A DNA stretch of 48,999 nucleotides, taken from assembly GCA_029556545.1 (NCBI GenBank), contig JAKQEQ010000046.1, forward strand, positions 1 to 48,999. The letters run 5' to 3'. Below are positions 15,411 to 23,745 of this stretch, piece after piece. The DNA is from Candidatus Hydrogenedentota bacterium (GTDB lineage Bacteria; Hydrogenedentota; Hydrogenedentia; Hydrogenedentales; JAGMZX01). How positions within the stretch are numbered: the first letter of the stretch is position 1; each line of letters begins with the position of its first letter. Made by a program: the position numbers and the translations under genes. The notes under the pieces were generated by a model. That model did no database searches. It was not told the DNA's origin and saw nothing but the letters and a program-made list of their open reading frames with translations.

Positions 15411-17330
15411 ATGCGAATTCTTGACAGGATTGATACTCCCGCGGATCTCAAGTCGTTGTCCATGAGCGAGCTCGAAACGCTTGCCGTGGAGGTGCGGCAA
15501 CAGATAATCGACACGGTAAACCGCAACGGCGGGCATCTCGCGTCGCCGCTCGGGGTGGTCGAACTGACCCTGGCGCTTCATTACGTCTTCGACGCCGGGG
15601 CCGACCAACTGATCTGGGACGTGGGGCACCAGTGCTACGCGCACAAGCTGCTCACGGGCCGGCGCGACGTGTTCGACAGCCTCCGCAAGGCGGGCGGCAT
15701 CAGCGGATACCCGAAAATAGCGGAAAGCCCCTATGATTCCTTCGGCACGGGCCATAGCTCGACGTCCATCTCGGCCGCCGTGGGCATGGCCATAGCGCGC
15801 AAGTTGCGCGGCGAACCGCACCGTATCGTAGCGGTGATCGGCGACGGCGCCATGACTGCGGGCATGGCCATGGAGGCCCTGAGCCACGCGGGCGATCTCG
15901 GCCTCGATCTCCTCGTGGTGCTCAACGACAACGAGATGTCGATCTCGCCGAACGTGGGCGCGCTCTCGCGCTACTTCAACCGGCTCATTACCGCGCTTCC
16001 GTATAAGCGCGCGAAACAAGACGTATCCAGCTTCGTCAAGATGCTGCTCAGCGAGCGGGCGGTCCGCCGCATCCAGGACATCGAGAAGGCCGCGAAGGGC
16101 CTCATTACCCATGACGCGTTCTTCCAGGAACTGGGCTTCAACTACATCGGCCCGGTGGACGGGCACGACCTGCCGCTATTGATAGCCGTGCTCTCGAATC
16201 TGAAGCTGATGAGCGGCCCGATACTTTTCCATTGCCGCACGGAGAAGGGGAAGGGGCTCGACGCCGCGGAGCGCGACCCGCTCGCCTATCACGGCATCAA
16301 GCCCATGGCGATCAAGCAGGAGGACGAGGAAGGCCTGCCCCGTTTCCCAGAACCAAACAACGTCAAGCCGCCCGTGCGTACGTTCACGGACGCCTTCGCC
16401 GACGCCATGCTTGAAGCCGGGGCGGAAGACGACCGCGTCGTCGGCATTACCGCCGCCATGCCCACCGGCACCGGCCTCGCCAAGTTCGCCGAACGCTTCC
16501 CCGATCGCTGTTTCGACGTGGGCATCTGCGAGCAGCACGCTGTCACCCTCGCCGCCGGCATGGCAGTGCGCGGCCTGCGGCCCGTGGCGGCCATCTACTC
16601 GACATTCCTCCAGCGCGCGTACGACCAACTCATCCACGACGTGTGTCTCCAGCAACTGCCGGTCGTGTTCGCGGTGGACCGCGCGGGACTCGTCGGCGAG
16701 GACAGCCCCACGCAAAACGGGACCTTCGATCTGTCGTTTCTTCGAAGTGTCCCGAACATGACGGTGCTTGCGCCGCGCGACGACGTGGATACGGCCCTGA
16801 TGCTGCGCTGGGCGCTCCGCCAGGACGGCCCCGTCGCTATCCGTTATGCCCGCGGCAAAGCGCCTACCATCGGCGATGTCCAGGGACGGGATATTGCCCG
16901 TGGGGAAATGCTGCGGCAGGGGGGAGACGCCACGTTCCTCGTGGTGGGTCCGTGCGTCGCGGCGTGTCTCAAGGCCGCGGAAGCTTTGGCCGATGAGGGA
17001 CTGGACGTCGGCGTGGCGGACGTACGCTTGGTAAAGCCGCTCGACGAGGCGCTCCTCGATCAACTCGCGGATCGGCCGATTATCACGGTGGAGGAGAACA
17101 CGCTCGACGGCGGTTTCGGTTCAGCGGTGCTCGAACACTTCGAAAAGCGCGGTCGATTGGCCGACGTGCGCGTCCACCGGATAGGCATTCCCGACGTGTT
17201 CAGCGAGCAGGGGACCCGGGAAGAACAATTGGCCGCCCACGGCCTCGACGCCGCGGGTCTGGCCGCCGCCGCGCGCCGTTTCCTCGCCGGCGCTTCGAAA
17301 GCGGCGCGTCCTCACTTATCCGTCTTGTGA
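15411..17330 (+). CDS. dxs: 1-deoxy-D-xylulose-5-phosphate synthase
   Basis: 639 residues, usual family length. Thiamine-diphosphate enzyme condensing pyruvate and glyceraldehyde 3-phosphate, first step of the MEP isoprenoid pathway. Visible: GGHLASPLGVVELTLALH, WDVGHQCYAHKLLTGR with the conserved His, the ThDP motif GDGAMTAG(144-151) with LNDNEMSISP (171-180), GHSSTSIS, then the second and third transketolase-like domains with FDVGICEQHAVTLAAG (catalytic Glu) and HDVCLQQLPVVFAVDRAGLVGEDSPTQ. No strong ribosome-binding site is seen before ATG 15411. Its end overlaps the convergent gene by 15 bases. Confidence 0.96.
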   Translation: MRILDRIDTPADLKSLSMSELETLAVEVRQQIIDTVNRNGGHLASPLGVVELTLALHYVFDAGADQLIWDVGHQCYAHKLLTGRRDVFDSLRKAGGISGYPKIAESPYDSFGTGHSSTSISAAVGMAIARKLRGEPHRIVAVIGDGAMTAGMAMEALSHAGDLGLDLLVVLNDNEMSISPNVGALSRYFNRLITALPYKRAKQDVSSFVKMLLSERAVRRIQDIEKAAKGLITHDAFFQELGFNYIGPVDGHDLPLLIAVLSNLKLMSGPILFHCRTEKGKGLDAAERDPLAYHGIKPMAIKQEDEEGLPRFPEPNNVKPPVRTFTDAFADAMLEAGAEDDRVVGITAAMPTGTGLAKFAERFPDRCFDVGICEQHAVTLAAGMAVRGLRPVAAIYSTFLQRAYDQLIHDVCLQQLPVVFAVDRAGLVGEDSPTQNGTFDLSFLRSVPNMTVLAPRDDVDTALMLRWALRQDGPVAIRYARGKAPTIGDVQGRDIARGEMLRQGGDATFLVVGPCVAACLKAAEALADEGLDVGVADVRLVKPLDEALLDQLADRPIITVEENTLDGGFGSAVLEHFEKRGRLADVRVHRIGIPDVFSEQGTREEQLAAHGLDAAGLAAAARRFLAGASKAARPHLSVL

Positions 17331-18386
17331 AACGCCGGGGTTATCCTGGGTGACCGAGGGGGGCGGCATGAGTTCCAGTGCCTCTTCCACGCATATCGTA
17401 TCGAGCGACTGTTCCCGTTGCGGATTTCCATCCTTCTCGGCAAAATAGTCGGCGATAACGCGGCGCGAGAAGCTGGGAGGGTAGTTAGCGTATCGCGCGA
17501 ACCGGGCCTCGATCTCGGGTTCCGAGCGCAGGGGACAATACTCTTCGCGGAGGATTTCCAATACCCGGTCTTTGCGCATCCCCGTGTAATGCGAGTTGTT
17601 GTACGACTCGTCAAAACCGGGCGTGATGTATTCGCGCAGGTCGAAGGGCCGCGCCAGGCGCCATTGCCCGTCGGCGAGCCGGAAATGCGCCGTTTCGCCC
17701 TCGCAGCAGGCACGCGCCATCAAAAACCCTTGGAAATTGGCCTCGAGGTCTCCGTGGGAGAAGATGCCGTCCACCAATCCCCCGACGATCTTGCGTTCCA
17801 GCGCGACTCCCCACAGGACTACGCGGCGCATGGCTTCCTCTTCATCCATGCCGTCATCGCGGTGGCGCAGGTAACGCTGAAAATAGCGCCGGCCAAAACC
17901 GAAGAAATGGCTGATCTTGTCGGTGCCGAAATACACGTCGCCCACGCGAATGGTCCGCGCCATCGGCAGGATGAACGGGAACGCCGTTAGATCGCGGTAA
18001 ATGCTCATGCGCTGATAGGCGAATACGGAGACGCTGCTGTCGGGAAACCGGTCCACTTCCGGCGCGCGATTGACCCATCCTCGAATGCGCGAAGAATGGA
18101 TGCCCTGAAAGAAGTACAGATAGAATTCGGTGGTCAGTTCGGTCACCGACGTAATGGGCCTCGTCCGCCGGTTCACCCGTTCGAGAAACGTCTCCGTCTC
18201 CGTGTTGACGAAGTGGTTCAGGGCCTCGGCGCTGTCGGCCAATGTGACGGACCAACTCAGATACTGGTCCGTCTCGGCGCCGCCCGCGGCGATTGCGATC
18301 AGGCAGGCGGCGACACCGAGAATAGCCGCCGCGCGGGCCGTGCCGCGCGGTTTGGGTGTCGTTTCCAGGATGAGAAGATCGTTCAA
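17316..18386 (-). CDS. Exported protein of unknown function with GTDKISHFFGFG motif
   Basis: About 356 residues from a TTG at 18386 that has AGGAG 10 bases upstream; an alternative ATG at 18434 has no ribosome-binding site and would give an over-long N-region. A hydrophobic segment AAAILGVAACLIAIAAG suggests a signal peptide or anchor. The body contains a conserved-looking run RVGDVYFGTDKISHFFGFGR, followed by a helical segment, an FSHGDLEANFQGFLMARACC segment, and DESYNNSHYTG. GTDKxxHF sequences recur in uncharacterised bacterial proteins and suggest a polar or metal site, but I cannot assign a fold or role. Convergent with dxs, overlapping by 15 bases. Confidence 0.65.
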   Translation of the reverse strand: MNDLLILETTPKPRGTARAAAILGVAACLIAIAAGGAETDQYLSWSVTLADSAEALNHFVNTETETFLERVNRRTRPITSVTELTTEFYLYFFQGIHSSRIRGWVNRAPEVDRFPDSSVSVFAYQRMSIYRDLTAFPFILPMARTIRVGDVYFGTDKISHFFGFGRRYFQRYLRHRDDGMDEEEAMRRVVLWGVALERKIVGGLVDGIFSHGDLEANFQGFLMARACCEGETAHFRLADGQWRLARPFDLREYITPGFDESYNNSHYTGMRKDRVLEILREEYCPLRSEPEIEARFARYANYPPSFSRRVIADYFAEKDGNPQREQSLDTICVEEALELMPPPSVTQDNPGVSQDG

Positions 18387-18575
18387 GATATTGGGACTCC
18401 TGATAGGATGGCGTGCGGCGCGGACCGATGTCATCTCGGGAATACTAACATAATGCGGGCGACTTGAGAAAAAGCGCGGTTTTTCAGTTCGCGTTGCGCC
18501 GCCCGAATCAGGTAAGCTTGCGCCTGTCTTGGTGGCTGGGAGTTCTTCCGCGGGAAGCAAAGGAGGAGTTGTCTC

Positions 18576-19406
18576 ATGTCAGGTTTGCTGAACAATCAAG
18601 TAGCCATTATCACGGGCGCGGGACGGGGCATCGGCGCCGCCGCGGCGACGCTGTTCGCCAAGGAAGGGGCCAAGGTCGTCGTCAGTGATCGGGACCCCGA
18701 GCCCGCCGAGGCCGTAGTTGCCGAGATCAAGGCGGCAGGCGGCGAAGCGACTGCCTGCAACGGCGATATCACGAATCCGGCGTTTCCCGCGCAACTCGTG
18801 GCCAAGACCATCGAGACCTTTGGCAAGATTAATATCCTCGTCAACAATGCCGGTTACACCTGGGACGGCATGTCGCACAAGATGTCGGACGAACAGTTCC
18901 AGGCCATGCTTATGATCCACAATGTGGCGCCGTTTCGCCTTGTCCGCGCCGCCGCGCCTTATATGCGCGACGCGGCCAAGCAGGAACAGGCGGAGGGCAA
19001 GTCGCCGGAGCCCCGCTGCGTCGTCAACGTGTCGTCGGTGGCCGGGCTCCACGGGAACGCGGGCCAAATCAATTACAGCGCGGCCAAGGCCGGCATCGTC
19101 GGCATGACCAAGACGCTCGCGAAGGAATGGGGGCCGTTCGGCATTCGCTGCAACACGGTGGCGTTCGGATTCATCGATACGCGGCTTACCGCGGCGAAGG
19201 AGACCGCCGAATCGGTCAAGATCGGCGATCAGGAAGTCCAGTTGGGCGTGCCGTCGCACCTGCGCGACATGGCGCTCATGGTCATTCCGATGGCGCGCAT
19301 CGGTACGCCGGAAGAGGCTGCGGGCGGCATCCTGCTGCTTGCATCGCCGTATGCCTCCTACGTCACCGGCCACGTCCTCGAAGTCACGGGCGGCATGGGC
19401 ATCTGA
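18576..19406 (+). CDS. Short-chain dehydrogenase/reductase (FabG-like)
   Basis: 276 residues from ATG 18576, with a strong AGGAGG-type site upstream. Classical SDR features: TGAGRGIG cofactor loop (13-20), NNAG, the catalytic Ser in VNVSSVAG, and YSAAKAG with Tyr and Lys. The SDR tail GILLLASPYASYVTGHVLEVTGG is typical of 3-oxoacyl-ACP reductase-like enzymes. A longer-than-usual stretch after the cofactor domain (residues ~128-150, rich in Lys/Glu) is an insertion of uncertain meaning. NADPH is likely from the DRD motif after beta-2 being weak evidence only. Substrate unknown; could serve fatty-acid or secondary metabolism. The 3' end overlaps a convergent methyltransferase gene by 23 bases. 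Confidence 0.85.
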   Translation: MSGLLNNQVAIITGAGRGIGAAAATLFAKEGAKVVVSDRDPEPAEAVVAEIKAAGGEATACNGDITNPAFPAQLVAKTIETFGKINILVNNAGYTWDGMSHKMSDEQFQAMLMIHNVAPFRLVRAAAPYMRDAAKQEQAEGKSPEPRCVVNVSSVAGLHGNAGQINYSAAKAGIVGMTKTLAKEWGPFGIRCNTVAFGFIDTRLTAAKETAESVKIGDQEVQLGVPSHLRDMALMVIPMARIGTPEEAAGGILLLASPYASYVTGHVLEVTGGMGI

Positions 19407-19986
19407 GGAAGACGGCGCGCTGATAGGGGAAGCTTCCCTGGATATTCCCGAGGTGCAACTGAAACCCGTCGTTCGCCAGGAGCGCGGCCAGAGACGCCAC
19501 GGTCCGCACGTGGCGGCCGCGGTCCAGACGGCAGAGTAACCGCCCCGGAACGTTCCAGAGGACCGGCAAGACGGCGTCGATAATCAGTGTGGCGCCGGTC
19601 TCCTTCGTGACCCGCGTCATTTCCCGCGCGGCGGCGCGCGCCTGATCATCCGAAAGATGATGAAAGAGCCCCGCCGCGAAGACAAGGTCAAACGTGCCGT
19701 CGGCGAAGGCGATGCGCGTCGCGTTCATCGCGACGAAGCGGCGTCCGTGCCGCGCGGACGCGTACTTGACGTAGCCGGCATTTTCGTCGATGCCCACGTA
19801 CAACGTCGCTGTGGCAAACGCATCGGCATGCCCGCCAATCCCGCAGCCGACATCGAGAACCCGTTCGTGTCCGGGCGGCGAAGGAAATTCGCGAAGAAAA
19901 TCGCGCACATTGCGCCTGCCGAAGGACAGCAGGCGTGTCTTCAGCCTGTAGACCAGCGGCTCTTCGAGGAGATTATCCAGCCACAT
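19384..19986 (-). CDS. SAM-dependent methyltransferase (class I)
   Basis: 200 residues. The SAM-binding motif I VLDVGCGIGGHA (43-54), acidic YVGIDEN at the end of beta-2, and FADGTFDLVFAAGLFHHLSDDQ (motifs II-III) are clear, as is a Rossmann-type methyltransferase length. The acceptor is not evident. It overlaps the convergent SDR gene by 23 bases. The upstream intergenic space (19987-20043) is short. Confidence 0.8.
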   Translation of the reverse strand: MWLDNLLEEPLVYRLKTRLLSFGRRNVRDFLREFPSPPGHERVLDVGCGIGGHADAFATATLYVGIDENAGYVKYASARHGRRFVAMNATRIAFADGTFDLVFAAGLFHHLSDDQARAAAREMTRVTKETGATLIIDAVLPVLWNVPGRLLCRLDRGRHVRTVASLAALLANDGFQLHLGNIQGSFPYQRAVFLRCPCRP

Positions 19987-20043
19987 ACAGGGTACTTCTG
20001 AGTTACTCCTGGGTTTGCCGCGGGGCGCGAGGCCCGTTGCGTG

Positions 20044-21951
20044 TTACCCTTGCGAAAGCGGCTCGAATCCCTTCTCGCGCAACGCCGCCGCGATTTCGCC
20101 TAGGATAGCCGGGTCGTCGATGGTCGAGGGCACGCTGTACGATTGTCCGTCGGCAATCTTGCGCATCGTGCCGCGCAATATCTTGCCGGATCGCGTCTTC
20201 GGCAGCCGCTTCACAACGGCGGCCTGTTTGAAGCACGCGACGGCGCCAATCTGATCGCGGATGCTCCGGACCAGTTCCGCGACCAGTCCCGCTTCGTCCC
20301 GCTCGACGCCCGCCTTCAGGACCACGAATCCGAACGGCAGTTGCCCCTTGAGGTTGTCCTCGACGCCGATGACCGCGCACTCCGCCACGTCCGGGTGTTG
20401 GGCGACCACCTCTTCCATGGCCCCGGTCGAAAGCCGGTGCCCGGCCACGTTGATGACATCGTCGACCCGGCCCATCACGTACAGATAGCCGTCTTCGTCG
20501 AAATAACCGCCGTCGCCCGTGAAGTAGTAGCCCGGGAACGGGTCCAGATACGACTCAACGTACTTTGCATCGTTTTGCCAGAGCGTCGGGAAGGTACCCG
20601 GCGGCAGGGGCAGGCGAATTCCAATCACGCCCTCTTTCCCCGGGGGCAGTTCCCGGCCTTCGCCGTCCAGAATGGCGACCTCGTATCCCGGTACGGGCGT
20701 TGTCGGCGATCCGGGCTTGATGGGCAGCATCTCGAGGCCCGCATAATTGGCCGCGATGGCCCAGCCGGTCTCGGTTTGCCACCAGTGATCGATGACCGGG
20801 ACCTTCAGCAGGTTGCTCGCCCAATGGTAGGTGTCGGGGTCGAGGCGCTCGCCCGCGAGAAAGAGATACTCGAACCGGCTCAAGTCATATTGCTGCAAGT
20901 ACTTGCCTTCCGGGTCCTCCCGCTTGATGGCGCGGATAGCCGTCGGCGCGGTGAAGAGCGCCTTGACCGCATGCTGCGAGATGACGCGCCAGAACGCGCC
21001 GGGATCAGGGGTGCCCACCGGCTTGCCTTCGTAGAGCACGGTCGTGCAGCCGTAGAGCAGCGGTGCGTAAACGATATACGAATGGCCGACCACCCAACCC
21101 ACGTCCGACGCCGCCCAGTACACTTCCCCCGGTTCCATGCCGTAGATGTGCCGCATACTCCAGTGGAGCGCCACCGCGTGGCCGCCGTTGTCGCGCACGA
21201 CTCCTTTCGGCAGGCCCGTTGTTCCGGAGGTGTAAAGGATGTATAGCGGGTCCGTTGCCAAGAGCGGCACGCAGTCGGCTGGTTCGGCCTCGGCCAGGAG
21301 CGTCGTCCAGTCCAGATCGCGATCAGGAACCAGCGGCGCCGTCGCCTGCGGACGCTGGAGGATGACGCACCGATCCGGCTTGTGGCCAGCCAGTTCGATG
21401 GCGCGGTCGAGCAATGGGTGATACTCGATGACCTTCTTGCCCTCGATGCCGCAAGACGCCGACAGCATCACTTTGGGCTTGGCATCGTCGATGCGAACCG
21501 CCAGTTCGTGCGGCGCGAAGCCTCCAAACACCACCGAATGCACCGCCCCAATTCGCGCGCACGCCAGCATCGCGACGACCGCCTCGGGAATCATGGGCAT
21601 GTAGATGATTACGGTGTCCCCCCGCGCGACCCCGAGGCCGCGCAGGACACCCGCGAATCGCGCCACATCGTCCCGTAGTTCGCGATACGTAATGTATCGG
21701 ACCACGCGCGTCACGGGGCTGTCGTAGATGATCGCCGTCTGATCGGCCCGGCCCTGCTCGATGTGCCAGTCCAACGCGTTGTAGCAGGTATTCAGCTCGC
21801 CATCCGGGAACCAGCTATAGAAAGGTCTTCGGGAATCATCCAGAACCCGCGTAAATCTCTGATACCACTGCACGGCCTCGCCCGCCGTGCCCCAGAATCG
21901 CTCAGGATTCCGGATGGATTCGTCATATGCCGCTTGATACTCCCCGGCCAT
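20044..21951 (-). CDS. prpE: Propionate/acetate-CoA ligase
   Basis: 635 residues, length of acetyl/propionyl-CoA synthetases. Forms acyl-AMP and then acyl-CoA from short fatty acids. The AMP-binding loop YTSGTTGLPKG (240-250) is followed by VVRDNGGHAVAL, which is typical of PrpE; YYFTGDGGYFDEDGYLYVMGRVDDVINVAGHRLST contains the hinge region, and the C-terminal SGKILRGTMRKIADG carries the adenylation/acetylated lysine (Lys590). All catalytic elements missing in the 13740-15266 paralogue are present here. Start ATG 21951 has GGAGAGG-type sequence upstream. Role: propionate/acetate activation, probably reversible with pathway needs. Confidence 0.9.
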   Translation of the reverse strand: MAGEYQAAYDESIRNPERFWGTAGEAVQWYQRFTRVLDDSRRPFYSWFPDGELNTCYNALDWHIEQGRADQTAIIYDSPVTRVVRYITYRELRDDVARFAGVLRGLGVARGDTVIIYMPMIPEAVVAMLACARIGAVHSVVFGGFAPHELAVRIDDAKPKVMLSASCGIEGKKVIEYHPLLDRAIELAGHKPDRCVILQRPQATAPLVPDRDLDWTTLLAEAEPADCVPLLATDPLYILYTSGTTGLPKGVVRDNGGHAVALHWSMRHIYGMEPGEVYWAASDVGWVVGHSYIVYAPLLYGCTTVLYEGKPVGTPDPGAFWRVISQHAVKALFTAPTAIRAIKREDPEGKYLQQYDLSRFEYLFLAGERLDPDTYHWASNLLKVPVIDHWWQTETGWAIAANYAGLEMLPIKPGSPTTPVPGYEVAILDGEGRELPPGKEGVIGIRLPLPPGTFPTLWQNDAKYVESYLDPFPGYYFTGDGGYFDEDGYLYVMGRVDDVINVAGHRLSTGAMEEVVAQHPDVAECAVIGVEDNLKGQLPFGFVVLKAGVERDEAGLVAELVRSIRDQIGAVACFKQAAVVKRLPKTRSGKILRGTMRKIADGQSYSVPSTIDDPAILGEIAAALREKGFEPLSQG

Positions 21952-22021
21952 GGCCTCTCCTTCCTGCTATGTTTCCGACCGCGTTGCGATCCCCCCGGCG
22001 CGCATTGTACCAGTCCGCAGC

Positions 22022-22489
22022 CTAGTTCCGCCCCTGCATTCGGATGTCTCGGAAGAACGTCGTGAGCAGACCGCCGCACTCGTCGGCGAGAATGCCGGGG
22101 AATACGGCGGGCCGGTGGTTGAATCGTCCGTCCGCGAGCAGGTTCATGAGCGAGCCGGCGCAGCCCGCCTTCGGGTCGAGCGCGCCGAAATAGACCTCCG
22201 GAATGCGCGCCAGGATGATGGCCCCCGCGCACATGGGGCACGGCTCGAGCGTGACGTACAGCCGCGTGTTCTCGAGACGCCAACTGCCCAGCGCGGACGC
22301 CGCGGCGGTAATCGCGATGATTTCCGCGTGGGCCGTCGGGTCTTGAAGCGTCTCCCGCAGGTTGTGGCCTTTACCGATAATGCGTCCCTCGTGCATGATG
22401 ACGCATCCGACCGGCGTCTCGCCCGCGTCTCGGGCGAGTTCGGCCTCCCGTATGGCGTAGCGCATACGGCGTTCGTGTTCGTCCTGCAT
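22022..22489 (-). CDS. tadA: tRNA-specific adenosine deaminase
   Basis: 155 residues from ATG 22489. Zn-dependent deamination of A34 to inosine in tRNA-Arg(ACG). The zinc motif HAE (His54, Glu56) and PCPMC (Cys84, Cys87) are present, as are GCVI and the RIPEVYFGALDPKAGCAGS segment common to TadA. The frame is open upstream to 22816 but shows no conserved sequence there, so the shorter start is used. It is encoded 70 bases upstream of prpE on the same strand. Confidence 0.9.
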   Translation of the reverse strand: MQDEHERRMRYAIREAELARDAGETPVGCVIMHEGRIIGKGHNLRETLQDPTAHAEIIAITAAASALGSWRLENTRLYVTLEPCPMCAGAIILARIPEVYFGALDPKAGCAGSLMNLLADGRFNHRPAVFPGILADECGGLLTTFFRDIRMQGRN

Positions 22490-22854
22490 TGGGCGCGATT
22501 CTGGCGGTGATTCGCGGGACAAGTCAAACGCGGGGCCTTGCCCGTATTCCACGGGCAGGACGTCTGTGCCACGGGTCGCAATATTCCGTGCCTGCGCCGT
22601 GTTTTTCCGGTGAGAGACGGTGAACGCCCTGATGTGCGATCCGAACCTCGGGGGGCGGGGAAATCGCGTCCATGCGGCGGCCCGGGCAGGCGGCGACCCG
22701 CCATACCCCGTTACGCCGGCGGAGGACGCCATGAATCGTTTGACGGTCTGACTTGTATTGATCTTGCCGGATAGGTAGCCTAGTGAGTGTAAGACGGCTA
22801 CAGGGCCGAGGTGCAAACTGCAGGTGAATCGGCGAACGACGCGGTAGGGTGACT
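22490..22854. other. Gene-free region between tadA and sigma factor gene
   Basis: About 365 bases between divergent genes. The minus-strand frame continuing from tadA is open across most of it but has no recognisable family sequence. No convincing promoter consensus (best TTGATC at 22758 has a poor -10). Nothing else is seen. Confidence 0.5.
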
Positions 22855-23679
22855 ATGGCCGACGTGCGTGAAAACAGTCTCAGCACGTATCTGGCGGAGA
22901 TATCGAAGATTCCGCTCCTGTCTCCGGCGGAGGAAATCCGCCTGGCGCGTCTTGCCAAGCAAAACGACGGCGCCGCGCGGCGCAGGCTCATTGTATCCAA
23001 TCTACGGCTGGTCATCAGCATCGCGAAGAAGTACCTCTACTACGGCTTGCCGCTCCAGGACCTTATCGAGGAGGGGAACCTCGGGTTGATGAAGGCAGTG
23101 GACCGTTACGATCCCGAGCGCGGCTGCAAGTTCTCGACCTACGCGACCTGGTGGATACGACAGGCGGTCACGCGTTCACTGTCGAACCAGGGGCGTACCG
23201 TGCGGATTCCGGTGTATATCACGGACAATATCGCGCGCTATAAGAAGGTTGCGGAAGAACTGTACATCAGGGCCGGGCGAGCGCCCACGGCGCAGGAGGT
23301 GGCGGAGCAGATGGATATCAAGGTAGCGGAAGCGGAACGGCTGCAGGAATTTGTCAGCGCGGTCATGCCGCTCGAGAACCTTGAAGCCAGCGACCTCGAA
23401 GGCCGGAGTATTCCCGAGGCTCTTGAACCGCCCTTATTCGACAAGGCCATCGAACAATTCGAGATGGACCAGCAGATGGAAGCGCTGATGAGCCAGCTTA
23501 CGGAGCGGGAAGCGAATATCGTTCGTTATCGCTACGGCTTGATGGACGGAAAGGCGCATACCCTCGAGGAAACCGGCAAGCGATTCAAGCTCACGCGTGA
23601 ACGTATCCGTCAGATCGAGAAGGACGTCATGCGCAGACTCCGCGGGTACGTGGCCGAGCACGTCGAGGACTTTCGTTAA
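22855..23679 (+). CDS. Sigma-70 family RNA polymerase sigma factor (RpoD/RpoS-type)
   Basis: 274 residues starting at ATG 22855 (a GTG two codons upstream is an alternative). Region 1.2 (NSLSTYLAEISKIPLLSPAEE), region 2 (RRRLIVSNLRLVISIAKKYL, DLIEEGNLGLMKAVDRYDPERGCKFSTYATWWIRQAVTRSL), region 3 and region 4 (GLMDGKAHTLEETGKRFKLTRERIRQIE) are all present. There is no large region 1.1 and the protein is shorter than primary sigma factors, so it is probably a group 2 (non-essential, RpoS-like) factor rather than the housekeeping one. The preceding region has no clear own promoter signature. Confidence 0.88.
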   Translation: MADVRENSLSTYLAEISKIPLLSPAEEIRLARLAKQNDGAARRRLIVSNLRLVISIAKKYLYYGLPLQDLIEEGNLGLMKAVDRYDPERGCKFSTYATWWIRQAVTRSLSNQGRTVRIPVYITDNIARYKKVAEELYIRAGRAPTAQEVAEQMDIKVAEAERLQEFVSAVMPLENLEASDLEGRSIPEALEPPLFDKAIEQFEMDQQMEALMSQLTEREANIVRYRYGLMDGKAHTLEETGKRFKLTRERIRQIEKDVMRRLRGYVAEHVEDFR

Positions 23680-23745
23680 TAGGAGCGGGGACAGGGGGAA
23701 AGGCCGCTTCCATCGGCATGAGCCGCTACACGGAGGTTTCTGAAC

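Noticed and set aside
22758-22786. TTGATC with a TAGTGA -10 before the sigma factor gene
   Set aside because: The -10 matches only two of six bases, too weak to call a promoter.
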